Assembly (NCBI RefSeq): GCF_022869865.1
Contig: NZ_CP094984.1
Span: 1,860,001 to 1,924,000 of the forward strand
Direction: 5' to 3'
Origin: Arthrobacter zhangbolii
GTDB lineage: Bacteria > Actinomycetota > Actinomycetes > Actinomycetales > Micrococcaceae
Length of the DNA stretch: 64,000 bases
The notes under the pieces were generated by a model. It searched no databases, had not been told where the DNA came from, and saw only the letters and a list, made by a program, of their open reading frames with translations. Positions 1 through 8,547 of the stretch are shown here, piece by piece. Made by a program: the position numbers and the translations under genes. How positions within the stretch are numbered: position 1 is the stretch's first letter; each line of letters starts with the position of its first letter.

Positions 1-91
1 AAAACCGAACCGTCCCGCGTTCCGAACATTAGCGGCGCGCAGACGCGATTCCATTGGAGGTTTTCTACAAAACGGTCCGTGCGGCTAGACT

Positions 92-124
92 GGGAAGGCT
101 GTTCCGGCCAACAAGGCCTTCCCA
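92..124 (+). promoter_or_regulatory. hairpin in the leader of the ABC-F gene
   Basis: Nine-base inverted repeat TGGGAAGGC (91-99) and GCCTTCCCA (116-124) with a 16-base loop, about 110 bases before the ABC-F start. No T-run follows, so it is not an obvious terminator. ABC-F resistance genes are often controlled by leader attenuation, but nothing here proves that. The rest of 1-232 shows no confident gene. Confidence 0.3.
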
Positions 125-232
125 ACCGGTCCCTGTGACCCTCCCCGCCTCGGTGGATTCCCACCCGGTACGAGGCCCGCGCCCCGCGCAGCGTCATCAA
201 GCAACACCAAAAACCTTCGAAAGGTCCACTGA

Positions 233-1831
233 GTGATTTCCGTATCTGGTCTCGAGCTGCGCGCAGGCGCACGCCTTCTCATGGAAGCGGTTTCTTTCCG
301 TGTGGACAAGGGAGACAAGATCGGCCTCGTGGGCCGTAACGGCGCCGGGAAGACCACGCTCACCAAGGTCCTCGCCGGCGAGGCACTGCCTGCCGCGGGA
401 CATGTGAAGCGGGTCGGCGAGATCGGCTACCTGCCCCAGGATCCGCGGACCCCGGACATGGAGCAGCTGGGCCGCGACAGGATCCTTTCCGCCCGCGGGT
501 TGGACAAGGTTTCCGCGCAGCTGAAGAAGTGCCAGGACGAGATGGCCAGCGATGACCCGAAGATCTCCTCGAAGGCCATGAACCGCTACGACCGGCTCGA
601 GGCGGAGTTCCTTTCCGCCGGCGGGTACGCCGCCGAGTCCGAAGCAGCCACCATCTGCGCCAACCTGGCGCTGCCGGACCGGCTGCTGAACCAGCCGCTG
701 AGCACCCTCTCCGGCGGCCAGCGCCGCCGCGTGGAGCTGGCCCGGATCCTTTATTCCGACGCTGACACCATGCTGCTCGATGAGCCCACTAACCACCTTG
801 ACGCTGATTCCATTGCCTGGCTGCGGGAATTCCTGAAGAACCACACCGGCGGCCTGATTGTGATCAGCCACGACACGGAACTGCTCGAAGCCACCGTCAA
901 CAAGGTCTTCAGCCTGGACGCCAACCGCGCCACCATCGACATTTACAACATGGATTGGAAGCGCTACAAGATTCAGCGCGAGACCGACGAGCGTGCCCGC
1001 AAGCGTGAACGTGCCAATACCGAGAAGAAGGCCGGCATCCTGCTGGCCCAGGCCAACAAGATGAAGGCCCGCGCTTCCGGCGCCTCCGCCGCCCAGAGCA
1101 TGCTCAAGCGCGTGGACCGCCTGATGGGCGGGCTCGACGCCGTCCGCGCCACGGACCGGGTTGCCGCACTGCGCTTCCCGGATCCGGCCCCCTGCGGGAA
1201 GACCCCCATGATGGCCGAGGGCCTGAGCAAGAGCTACGGCTCGCTGGAAATTTTCACCGACGTGGACCTGGCCATCGACCGCGGTTCCAAGGTGGTCATC
1301 CTGGGCCTGAACGGTGCCGGTAAGACCACGCTGCTGCGGATGCTGGCCGGAGTGGACCAGCCCGACACCGGAAAGATCATTCCGGGCCACGGCCTGAAGG
1401 TGGGCTACTACGCCCAGGAACACGAAACCTTGGACACCGAGCGTACCGTCCTGGAAAACATGCGCTCTTCGGCGCCGGACATGGATGATGCCGAGGTCCG
1501 CAGCGTCCTGGGTTCCTTTATGTTCAGCGGCGACGACGTCGAGAAGAAGGCCGGGGTGCTCTCCGGCGGTGAAAAAACCCGCCTGGCGCTGGCTACCATT
1601 GTGGCCTCCTCCGCCAACGTGCTGCTTCTGGACGAGCCGACCAACAACCTGGACCCGGCCTCACGCGCGGAAATCCTGAGCGCCCTGAGCAACTACACCG
1701 GGGCCGTGGTGATGGTCAGCCACGATGAGGGTGCCGTTGCCGCGCTGAACCCCGAACGCGTGGTCCTGCTGCCCGACGGCGACGAGGACCACTGGAACGA
1801 AAACTACCTGGACCTGGTCACGCTGGCCTGA
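233..1831 (+). CDS. ABC-F family ATPase (Rv1473-like)
   Basis: Soluble protein of 532 residues with two ABC ATPase domains and no membrane segment, as in ABC-F translation factors that act at the ribosomal E site. Walker A motifs are at about residues 34-42 (GRNGAGKTT) and 358-366 (GLNGAGKTT). Signature motifs LSGGQ and LSGGE are near 159 and 443, and Walker B motifs read DEPTNHLD and DEPTNNLD. A charged linker at about 235-300 joins the domains. The GTG start has GAAAGG about eight bases upstream. The sequence resembles M. tuberculosis Rv1473 as I recall it, sometimes labelled a macrolide transporter ATPase. Whether it gives resistance or is a housekeeping factor cannot be decided here. Confidence 0.9.
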   Translation: MISVSGLELRAGARLLMEAVSFRVDKGDKIGLVGRNGAGKTTLTKVLAGEALPAAGHVKRVGEIGYLPQDPRTPDMEQLGRDRILSARGLDKVSAQLKKCQDEMASDDPKISSKAMNRYDRLEAEFLSAGGYAAESEAATICANLALPDRLLNQPLSTLSGGQRRRVELARILYSDADTMLLDEPTNHLDADSIAWLREFLKNHTGGLIVISHDTELLEATVNKVFSLDANRATIDIYNMDWKRYKIQRETDERARKRERANTEKKAGILLAQANKMKARASGASAAQSMLKRVDRLMGGLDAVRATDRVAALRFPDPAPCGKTPMMAEGLSKSYGSLEIFTDVDLAIDRGSKVVILGLNGAGKTTLLRMLAGVDQPDTGKIIPGHGLKVGYYAQEHETLDTERTVLENMRSSAPDMDDAEVRSVLGSFMFSGDDVEKKAGVLSGGEKTRLALATIVASSANVLLLDEPTNNLDPASRAEILSALSNYTGAVVMVSHDEGAVAALNPERVVLLPDGDEDHWNENYLDLVTLA

Positions 1832-1898
1832 CCCGGATCCGGCACACCGCCGGATTTCCGCCGCCCGCAGCCGCCGCACTACAGAAAGCCACTGCGCC

Positions 1899-3428
1899 AT
1901 CCGTTCGTTTTCCCCGTCCCTGCCCGTCCTGTCCGCTGTCCCGCGATCCCGGCTTCTGATCGGCTCGGCGCTGGCGCTGAGCCTCACACTCGGCGGCTGT
2001 GCAGCGGCGGGGGACACCCCTGCGGTTCCGGCCGTGGTGCTGACAGAGGAGGACGGCAGGACCGGGTTCTTCGACGGCGGTGCGGCAGCGGCCTCGCGGG
2101 CGGCCAGCGCCGCCTTTTTCCGCACGGCCCCCGTCGCCGTGGTCACCGCCGGTAGCGGGCCCCATCTGGCGGCAGCGGGTGAGGACGCCGCCAGGCTCGG
2201 TATCCCCCTGCTGCAGGTGGACGATGCTGCCGGGGAGGATCCCGCAGCCAGGGACGGCCTGCGCGCTGAACTCGACCGGCTGGGAACCACGTCCGTCCTG
2301 ACCTACGGAACCCCGGATGCCGGCTGGGAGCCGGTACTGGGGAACCGTGAACTAACCGACGACGCCGGTGCGCTGCCGGACTTTGCCGCTCCCGCAGAAA
2401 AGGCTGACGCCGTGTTCCTCAGTGACGGCAGCCCCCTCGCTGCGGCCGCGGAGGCCACGGCTCGGGCTGCCGGAGCCACGGTTCTCCGCCTGCCTGGCGG
2501 AGACCCGCGGGCCGACCCCGACACGGTAGCGCTCCTGCACGGGCGTCCTGACGCGGATGTCTTTGCGGCCGGTGAAGCCTTCGGCACCCCCGAGCTCCTC
2601 GCGGACCGCGTAGCGGTGGCCCGGACGGGTGTCCAGCTCCCCGGCGGTGGCCAGACCGTGTTCCCCCAGCGGCGCATGGTGGCCCTCTACGGCCATCCCG
2701 GCGGGGGCAGCCTGGGTGTTCTGGGGGAGCAGGGGATTGCGGCAACCATCCAGCGCGCCAAGGACACCGCGGCCCAATACCAGCCGCATAGCGCTGAGCC
2801 GGTCATTCCGGCCCTGGAGATTATCGCCACCGTGGCCAGTGCCGAGGCCGGTCCGGACGGCAACTACTCCCGCGTTACCCCCGCAGCCGATCTGCTCCCG
2901 TGGATTGAGGCTGCAGAAGCGGCCGGTGTGTATGTGGTGCTGGACCTGCAGCCCGGGCGCAGCACGTTCATGGATCAGGCCAAAACCTACACGGAGCTGC
3001 TGCAACGTCCGTCCGTGGGGCTGGCTCTGGACGCTGAATGGCGGCTCGCACCGGGACAGCGGCACATGGAGCAGATAGGGTCCGTGGACGCCGGGGAGAT
3101 CAATGCGACGGCCCGCTGGCTGGCGGAGCTGACCCGGGAGCATGCCCTTCCGCAAAAGGTATTTATGCTGCACCAGTTCAATACCGCCATGATCACCAAC
3201 CGTGACCAGGTTGACGTCAGCCATGACGAACTTGCGGTCAGCCTGCATGCCGACGGCCATGGCACCCCGGGGCAGAAACTGGAGACGTGGAATACGCTCC
3301 TGACCGGCCTGCAGCCCGGGATCTGGCCCGGGTGGAAGAACTTCTACGACGAAGATCTGCCGACTCTGACGCCGGAACAGACGTACACCGACGTCTCACC
3401 CAAACCCTGGTTCATTTCCTACCAGTAG
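1899..3428 (+). CDS. lipoprotein of unknown function, start codon non-canonical or damaged
   Basis: The frame encodes an evident lipoprotein signal: basic residues (R16, R18), a hydrophobic stretch LLIGSALALSLTL and lipobox LGGC with Cys at bases 1998-2000. The frame is open from 1749, yet the first ATG, GTG or TTG in it is the GTG at 2034, after the lipobox Cys. I therefore place the start at ATC 1899, which has AGAAAG ten bases upstream; ATT 1854 and CTG 1920 are alternatives. The mature protein of about 475 residues has a C-terminal half with an aspartate- and tryptophan-rich, possibly barrel-like pattern (VVLDLQPG, LALDAEW). I recognise no named family. It lies 67 bases after the ABC-F gene and is convergent with the SURF1 operon. 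Confidence 0.6.
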   Translation: MRSFSPSLPVLSAVPRSRLLIGSALALSLTLGGCAAAGDTPAVPAVVLTEEDGRTGFFDGGAAAASRAASAAFFRTAPVAVVTAGSGPHLAAAGEDAARLGIPLLQVDDAAGEDPAARDGLRAELDRLGTTSVLTYGTPDAGWEPVLGNRELTDDAGALPDFAAPAEKADAVFLSDGSPLAAAAEATARAAGATVLRLPGGDPRADPDTVALLHGRPDADVFAAGEAFGTPELLADRVAVARTGVQLPGGGQTVFPQRRMVALYGHPGGGSLGVLGEQGIAATIQRAKDTAAQYQPHSAEPVIPALEIIATVASAEAGPDGNYSRVTPAADLLPWIEAAEAAGVYVVLDLQPGRSTFMDQAKTYTELLQRPSVGLALDAEWRLAPGQRHMEQIGSVDAGEINATARWLAELTREHALPQKVFMLHQFNTAMITNRDQVDVSHDELAVSLHADGHGTPGQKLETWNTLLTGLQPGIWPGWKNFYDEDLPTLTPEQTYTDVSPKPWFISYQ

Positions 3429-3443
3429 CCGGGTCCGGACCGG

Positions 3444-4322
3444 CTACAGCCCCTGCGCGTCCAGGATCGCGTCCTCTTCCTCTTCACCGGTCGGGCGCCG
3501 CTTTTTGCGCGGCGGCCGGCGCCGGGAGGGTGCCGGGTGCGCGGAGATCGTTTCGTCGTCGTCCTCGTCCTCGTCCTCGTCCTCGATCCGCCCGTAATAG
3601 CGGTTCAGGGCTTCCTGACGGGCGGCATAGCCCAGTCCGATAAACATCATCAGGCCGAAGGCGTACCACTGCAGGCCGTAGGAAAGGTGCAGGCCCTCAT
3701 TTACCTCGGGGCGCGGAGCGGCTTCGGGCACAACGGCTGCGGAGGGGTCTTCGGCGGCCATCAGGCCGTAGGATCCCTGGTGCAGCGGGTAGTCCAGCTG
3801 CTCACCGAAGGCCGCCAGGTCAATGGAGGGAAGCTGCCCTTCCGGTGCGCTGCGGTCCAGGGCAGGTTCCCCCGGCTTCACGCGGGCCACCACGCTCACC
3901 CGGCCTTCGGGGGCCGCCGGAATGGTGTCCGGCCGCCCTGCCTCGTTATTGCCGATCGGCAGCCAGCCCCGGTTCACCGCGATAGCCGTGCCGTCATCAA
4001 GCTTCAGCGGCACCACCACCTCATAACCCGCGCGGCCGTTCAGCGGCCGGTTGCGGATAATCCGCAGTTCCGAGGAATCGTAGGTGCCTTCCAGGCGTAC
4101 CGGCAGCCATTCGGCGGATTCCTCAAAGCTGTCGAAATAGCGCGCGGCCTCGGCATAGGGGACCGGGGCGGCGTCGTAATTGGCCTCAATCCGGCTGGTA
4201 TCCGCCAGCGATGCCGCACGGCGGTCCATCTGCCAGGACCCGAGCCAGGCGCAGGCGGCAGCAAAAATACAGACGAGCACAAACCAGCCGAGCCAGCGGC
4301 TGGAAAGAAGAAAGCGGTACAT
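3444..4322 (-). CDS. SURF1 family cytochrome oxidase assembly protein
   Basis: Membrane protein of 292 residues with the SURF1 layout: one N-terminal helix (about residues 9-28, ending LGSWQMDRR), a large extracytoplasmic domain, and a second helix near residue 230 (SYGLQWYAFGLMMFIGLGY). The GSWQ and YGLQWYAFG motifs mark the family. SURF1 proteins help insert heme a during aa3-type oxidase assembly. The C-terminal tail is unusually acidic then basic (runs of DE followed by RRRPPRKKRR). It is the last gene of a three-gene minus-strand operon, directly after the 92-residue protein. Confidence 0.9.
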   Translation of the reverse strand: MYRFLLSSRWLGWFVLVCIFAAACAWLGSWQMDRRAASLADTSRIEANYDAAPVPYAEAARYFDSFEESAEWLPVRLEGTYDSSELRIIRNRPLNGRAGYEVVVPLKLDDGTAIAVNRGWLPIGNNEAGRPDTIPAAPEGRVSVVARVKPGEPALDRSAPEGQLPSIDLAAFGEQLDYPLHQGSYGLMAAEDPSAAVVPEAAPRPEVNEGLHLSYGLQWYAFGLMMFIGLGYAARQEALNRYYGRIEDEDEDEDDDETISAHPAPSRRRPPRKKRRPTGEEEEDAILDAQGL

Positions 4323-4601
4323 CTATGCCTGCCCGCCTTCATCGGTTCCGGCTGCCCCGGAACCCGCATCGGCTCCCAACGGAAGGGTTTCCTTCCACAG
4401 CCCGCGGGTCCGCAGGTAGTCTTCCAGCCAGCCGCGGTGGTCCTCGCAGGAGAGCCAGGTTTTTCTTCGCTCCGGGGTATGGATCCGGGGGTTGTTCCAC
4501 AGCAGCTGCCAGCGGGCATCATTCCGGCAGGCTTTCCGCGAGCACACGGGAGCCCCCTGATCGGGCGACGGAGCACCGGAGAGTGAGTCTAGGAGGTTCA
4601 T
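4323..4601 (-). CDS. small conserved Cys-rich protein
   Basis: A 92-residue soluble protein whose core has CSRKAC, then SCEDH about 28 residues later, a Cys/His arrangement that could bind zinc. Trp residues are abundant (RWQLLWNNP, RKTWLSC, GWLEDYL). Similar small actinobacterial proteins are sometimes labelled acetone carboxylase in databases, which the sequence does not support. Its start overlaps the end of the DUF3099 gene by four bases and its stop abuts the SURF1 start, so the three are co-transcribed and probably translationally coupled. Function unknown; context hints at respiratory-chain assembly. Confidence 0.75.
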   Translation of the reverse strand: MNLLDSLSGAPSPDQGAPVCSRKACRNDARWQLLWNNPRIHTPERRKTWLSCEDHRGWLEDYLRTRGLWKETLPLGADAGSGAAGTDEGGQA

Positions 4602-4999
4602 GCGGTGGGCGGAGCCTTGTCTTCGTCGTCGTTATCGATAATCTCGCCCTGCACCACGCTGGTTTCGGGAGATTCAGTCCGGTCAGGGGATACCGGCACT
4701 GCCGGGGCCTCCACCGCCGCAGCCGGAGGCTGCGAGATCATGGCGTCCGAGGCGGTCATGTTCCTGGTGTCCGAACCCCCGTTGGCGAGGATGACGGCAA
4801 AGTACGGGATAACGACGGCGCCCGCTATCACCACCCACAGCAGCCATCCGTGCACAAAAAACAGCAGGAAAAGGCAGACGACGCGGATGCCCATGGACAC
4901 GCCGTATTTGACCATCCGGGCGTGCATCTCATCAGTGTGCGGCGTGGGTGCGGCCGTGATTCTGGGAACGCCGTCCCCGCGGTTTGTGTGCTTTGTCAT
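4598..4999 (-). CDS. DUF3099 family membrane protein
   Basis: Protein of 133 residues with two adjacent hydrophobic helices (about residues 34-55 and 57-75, VSMGIRVVCLFLLFFVHGWLLWVVIAGAVVIPYFAVILAN), typical of the actinobacterial DUF3099 family, followed by a disordered acidic tail. I chose the ATG at 4999 because GGAG lies just upstream; an in-frame ATG at 5023 is the alternative. First gene of the operon ending in SURF1. No biochemical role is known to me. Confidence 0.8.
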   Translation of the reverse strand: MTKHTNRGDGVPRITAAPTPHTDEMHARMVKYGVSMGIRVVCLFLLFFVHGWLLWVVIAGAVVIPYFAVILANGGSDTRNMTASDAMISQPPAAAVEAPAVPVSPDRTESPETSVVQGEIIDNDDEDKAPPTA

Positions 5000-5112
5000 C
5001 ACTCTCCAAACAGGTTCGTCCATTCTCTCATTCCCGGCCGCGTTGTAGAAGTTGATTCGGTCCCACGTAGGATCGGAGCACCCCTGCCGAACGTGGAAAG
5101 AAGGAATATCCG

Positions 5113-5841
5113 TTGCAGAACACCCCAGAGCACGAGTCCGGCCGCAGCGTCCTGGTCACCGGCGGAAACCGCGGGATCGGGCTGGCAATTGCCCGGGCCT
5201 TCCTGGCCGGCGGCGACCGGGTTGCCATCACGTACCGCAGCGGCGAAGTGCCCGACGGCATGCTGGGAGTGAAGGCCGATGTGACGGACATGGCATCCGT
5301 GGACGCCGCATTCACCGAAGTTGAGGCGGCGCACGGGCCGGTCGAGGTTCTGGTAGCCAACGCCGGGATCACCCGCGACACGCTGCTGCTGCGGATGAGC
5401 GAAGACGACTTCACCGATGTTGTGGACACCAACCTGACGGGCGCCTTCCGTGTGATCAAGCGCGCATCCAAGGGCATGCTGCGGATGAAAAAAGGCCGCG
5501 TAGTGCTGATCTCCTCGGTGGTGGGACTCTACGGCTCGCCCGGGCAGATCAACTACGCAGCCTCCAAAGCCGGCCTGATCGGCATCGCACGGTCACTTAC
5601 CCGGGAACTGGGTTCCCGGAACATCACTGCCAACGTTGTGGCACCGGGATTCATCAACACCGACATGACCAAGGCCCTGCCCGAGGACACACAGAAGAAC
5701 TATCTTTCCTCCATTCCCGCGGGCCGGTTTGCCGAGCCCGAGGAAGTGGCCAACGTGGTGCGCTGGATTGCCGGCAGCGAAGCGGGGTACATTTCCGGTG
5801 CGGTCATCCCGGTCGACGGCGGCCTGGGCATGGGCCATTAG
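5113..5841 (+). CDS. fabG: 3-oxoacyl-ACP reductase FabG
   Basis: Classical short-chain dehydrogenase of 242 residues that reduces 3-oxoacyl-ACP with NADPH in type II fatty-acid synthesis. The cofactor motif TGGNRGIG is near residues 16-23, NAG is in VANAGITRD, catalytic Ser is in LISSVVG, and the YxxxK pair is Y148 and K152. The TTG start is supported by AAGAAGGA upstream. The sequence is MabA-like, and a second SDR follows 121 bases downstream, as mabA is followed by inhA in mycobacteria. Confidence 0.93.
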   Translation: MQNTPEHESGRSVLVTGGNRGIGLAIARAFLAGGDRVAITYRSGEVPDGMLGVKADVTDMASVDAAFTEVEAAHGPVEVLVANAGITRDTLLLRMSEDDFTDVVDTNLTGAFRVIKRASKGMLRMKKGRVVLISSVVGLYGSPGQINYAASKAGLIGIARSLTRELGSRNITANVVAPGFINTDMTKALPEDTQKNYLSSIPAGRFAEPEEVANVVRWIAGSEAGYISGAVIPVDGGLGMGH

Positions 5842-5962
5842 CCGCAGGTAATGGCCGGTCCCGGATTCGTTGGAGGTTTCCTCAACTGTTCCCGGGACCG
5901 GCGGCTGGCAGGATGGGCTTTGGAGCACAACACTTAGATACTTTCCACAAAAAGGAGTTCCC

Positions 5963-6718
5963 ATGGGCCTGCTGGAGGGCAAAGCCGCCATCGTCACCGG
6001 ATCCTCACGCGGTATCGGAGCCGAGGTGGCGAAGTTCCTCGCCGCTGAGGGCGCCGGCGTCGTCGTCAACTACCGTCAGAAGGCGCCCCGCGCCAACAAA
6101 GTGGTTGCGGCCATTGAGGCCGACGGCGGCCGCGCTGTCGCCGTGGGTGCGGACCTGACCGTCCCCGAAGGCCCCGCCGCCCTGGTCGCCGCGGCGCAGG
6201 ACAGTTTCGGCGGACTCGACGTCCTGGTGCTGAATGCCTCCGGCGGCATGGAAACCGGCATGGGAGAGGATTACGCGCTGAAGCTGAACCGCGACGCGCA
6301 GGTCAACATGCTTAAGGCGGCCCTGGACGTGATGCCCGCCGGTTCCCGGGTGGTCTTTGTGACCAGCCACCAGGCGCACTTCATCAAGTCAGTGCCCACC
6401 ATGCCCGAATACGAGGCAGTGGCGCTGAGCAAGCGTGCCGGCGAGGACGCCCTGCGGGCACTGCTGCCGGACCTCGAGAGGAAGGGCATCTCGCTGGTGG
6501 TTGTCTCCGGCGACATGATCGAGGGGACCGTCACCGCCACCCTGCTGGACCGCGCCAATCCCGGAGCCATCGAGGCCCGCCGCGAGGAAGCCGGCAAGCT
6601 GTACTCGGTGGCTGAGTTCGGTGCCGAAGTGGCCCGCATGGCTACCGCGGACGTTCCCTCAGGGCATACCGAGTATGTGGGCGGGGCCGACTACCTGAAG
6701 GCCGGCGAGACCGCCTAG
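5963..6718 (+). CDS. SDR oxidoreductase with Y-x6-K active site, candidate enoyl-ACP reductase
   Basis: Short-chain dehydrogenase of 251 residues. The N-terminal cofactor motif TGSSRGIG (residues 12-19) is classical, but the usual YxxxK is absent: the Tyr and Lys are Y150 and K157, in YEAVALSK, a Y-x6-K spacing. That spacing is known from enoyl-ACP reductases FabI/InhA and, with a classical Rossmann motif, FabL of Bacillus. Together with the upstream fabG this makes an enoyl reductase plausible but unproven. The ATG has AAGGAG six bases upstream. The stop overlaps the convergent serB stop by four bases. Confidence 0.85.
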   Translation: MGLLEGKAAIVTGSSRGIGAEVAKFLAAEGAGVVVNYRQKAPRANKVVAAIEADGGRAVAVGADLTVPEGPAALVAAAQDSFGGLDVLVLNASGGMETGMGEDYALKLNRDAQVNMLKAALDVMPAGSRVVFVTSHQAHFIKSVPTMPEYEAVALSKRAGEDALRALLPDLERKGISLVVVSGDMIEGTVTATLLDRANPGAIEARREEAGKLYSVAEFGAEVARMATADVPSGHTEYVGGADYLKAGETA

Positions 6719-7620
6719 AGCTTCACAAAGTGCTGCACCACGTCCAGGTTGGGCAGGTTCAGCACGGCATCCGCGGCGGCCTGCACGGTCGGTTTGGCGT
6801 TGAACGCCACGCCCAGTGCGGCCGCCGCCAGCATGTCCAGGTCATTGGCACCGTCGCCCACAGCAACCGTATGCTCCCGGGCGACACCAAGCTGATCGGA
6901 CCATTCGGCCAGCGACCGTGCTTTGACCGCGCGGTCCACCACGGCGCCACTGACCCTGCCCGTCAGTACGCCGTCCTCGATTTCCAACAGGTTTGCGCGT
7001 GAGAACGTCAGCTGGAGCCGGGCGGCCAGCGGCTCCAGGACCTGGCTGAAGCCGCCGGACACCACTGCCACACCGTGGCCTGCGGCCAGGAATTCCTTCA
7101 CCAGAGCCTCGGCACCAACAGAGAGCTCAATCCGGGCCCCCACCTCGTCAATGACGGACGCCGGCAGTCCGGCCAGGGTTTTGACCCGGGCATGCAGGCT
7201 GGCGGCAAAATCCAGTTCCCCGCGCATTGCGGCCTCGGTCACGGCCGCCACCTCCGCTTCGCGACCGGCGTGGGCTGCCAGCAATTCAATAACTTCCTGG
7301 CGGATCAGGGTGGAGTCGACATCCATGACCAGCAGCTTCCGCGCCTCCTGCAGCAGCGACGGAGGCACCACCGCGCTCTGCTCTCCTCCGGCACGGACAT
7401 CCACCGACGCCGCCGCGGTGGCGACGGCGGCGCGCAGGCGGTCCAGGCCGCCGTCGTACCCGACGTACAGCTTGCACACCGTGTACCCGTCTCCGCCCGT
7501 GTTCTCCAGTTCAAGGATCCGCGCTCCCAGGCCCGTAACCGCGCCTTGGACCGTGCCGAGGTAGGCGTCGGAGATCTCCCGTCCGTAGCTGACAACACTG
7601 TATTCGGGGGCGTTCGGCAT
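6715..7620 (-). CDS. serB: phosphoserine phosphatase SerB
   Basis: HAD-family phosphatase of 301 residues catalysing the last step of serine synthesis. The nucleophile motif VMDVDSTL is near residue 98, the second motif is SGGF in VVSGGFSQV, and motif IV is GDGANDLDML. The roughly 95 residues before the HAD domain resemble the ACT-like regulatory part of the longer SerB2 type. It is divergent from the ABC ATPase gene; M. tuberculosis also has serB2 next to such an ATPase (Rv3042c/Rv3041c, from recall). Confidence 0.93.
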   Translation of the reverse strand: MPNAPEYSVVSYGREISDAYLGTVQGAVTGLGARILELENTGGDGYTVCKLYVGYDGGLDRLRAAVATAAASVDVRAGGEQSAVVPPSLLQEARKLLVMDVDSTLIRQEVIELLAAHAGREAEVAAVTEAAMRGELDFAASLHARVKTLAGLPASVIDEVGARIELSVGAEALVKEFLAAGHGVAVVSGGFSQVLEPLAARLQLTFSRANLLEIEDGVLTGRVSGAVVDRAVKARSLAEWSDQLGVAREHTVAVGDGANDLDMLAAAALGVAFNAKPTVQAAADAVLNLPNLDVVQHFVKL

Positions 7621-7731
7621 GGCATCCGTTCTGCTTGGCAGGCGTAGGTACCTGGTGGGTACGGGGTTCCCCGGCCGTCCTCGGAGCGGCCGCTGCGGCG
7701 TATCGTTTCGCCAATGTCCCTTTCTTTAGCC

Positions 7732-7737
7732 TAGTGT
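7732..7737 (+). promoter_or_regulatory. -10 element TAGTGT, leaderless-type
   Basis: TANNNT hexamer eight bases before the ATG at 7746, with no Shine-Dalgarno between. Transcription would begin at or next to the start codon. Confidence 0.45.
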
Positions 7738-7745
7738 CTAGTGCT

Positions 7746-8534
7746 ATGAGTGATGTTCTTGAATTTGCCGGCGTGAGCGTGGTTCGCGGCGGCAAGGCCC
7801 TGTTGGACGGCGTGAACTGGCAGGTCAAGGAGGGGGAACGCTGGGTCATCATGGGACCCAACGGCGCCGGTAAAACCACGCTCCTGCAGGTTGCCGGCGG
7901 CCGGATGCACCCCACCCGCGGCGTCGCGGGGATCCTCGAGGAGGTGCTGGGGGCCGTCGACGTTTTTGAACTCCGCCCCCGCATCGGCCTGGCTTCGGCT
8001 GCCCTGGCCGGGCAGATTCCCGAGGACGAAACAGTTCTTAATGTCGTGCTGACCGCCTCCTACGGCATGACCGGCCGCTGGCGGGAAAAGTACGAAAAAC
8101 TGGACGAACGCCGCGCCTTCCGCCTGCTGCATGACTGGGGCATGTCCACCTTTATGAACCGCCGGTTCTCCTCGCTCAGCGAAGGCGAACGCAAGCGTGT
8201 GCAGATTGCCCGCGCCCTGATGACGGACCCCGAACTGCTCCTGCTGGATGAGCCGGCCGCGGGCCTGGACCTGGCCGGCCGCGAAGACCTGCTCTTCCAT
8301 CTCGGGGAACTGGCCAGGGACGAGGAAGCCCCCGCCATGGTGCTGGTCACCCACCACCTCGAGGAAGTGCCCACCGGCTTTACGCACGCGCTGCTGCTGC
8401 GCGACGGCGGGGTAGTGGCAGCAGGTCCCATTGACGACGTCTTTACCGAGGAGCACCTGAGCACCGCCTTCGACCTGCCTTTGGAGCTGCGCCGCGACGG
8501 CGGCCGGTACTTCGCCACCGCACGCCGCAGCTAG
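7746..8534 (+). CDS. ABC transporter ATP-binding protein without partner permease
   Basis: Single ABC ATPase domain of 262 residues: Walker A GPNGAGKTT near residues 36-44, signature LSEGERKRV near 140, Walker B LLLLDEPAAGLD, and switch His in VLVTHHLEE. No permease or binding protein gene is nearby. The LSEGE signature and lone context match the Rv3041c-type ATPases next to serB2 in mycobacteria. Role unknown. An open frame extends upstream, but the ATG at 7746 fits the family N-terminus and the leaderless-type promoter. Confidence 0.88.
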   Translation: MSDVLEFAGVSVVRGGKALLDGVNWQVKEGERWVIMGPNGAGKTTLLQVAGGRMHPTRGVAGILEEVLGAVDVFELRPRIGLASAALAGQIPEDETVLNVVLTASYGMTGRWREKYEKLDERRAFRLLHDWGMSTFMNRRFSSLSEGERKRVQIARALMTDPELLLLDEPAAGLDLAGREDLLFHLGELARDEEAPAMVLVTHHLEEVPTGFTHALLLRDGGVVAAGPIDDVFTEEHLSTAFDLPLELRRDGGRYFATARRS

Positions 8535-8547
8535 GACCGGTGCACGG

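Noticed and set aside
54-236. 60-codon frame overlapping the ABC-F start as a real gene
   Set aside because: TTG start without a Shine-Dalgarno and Pro/Arg-rich sequence like non-coding high-GC DNA; kept only as a weak leader candidate.
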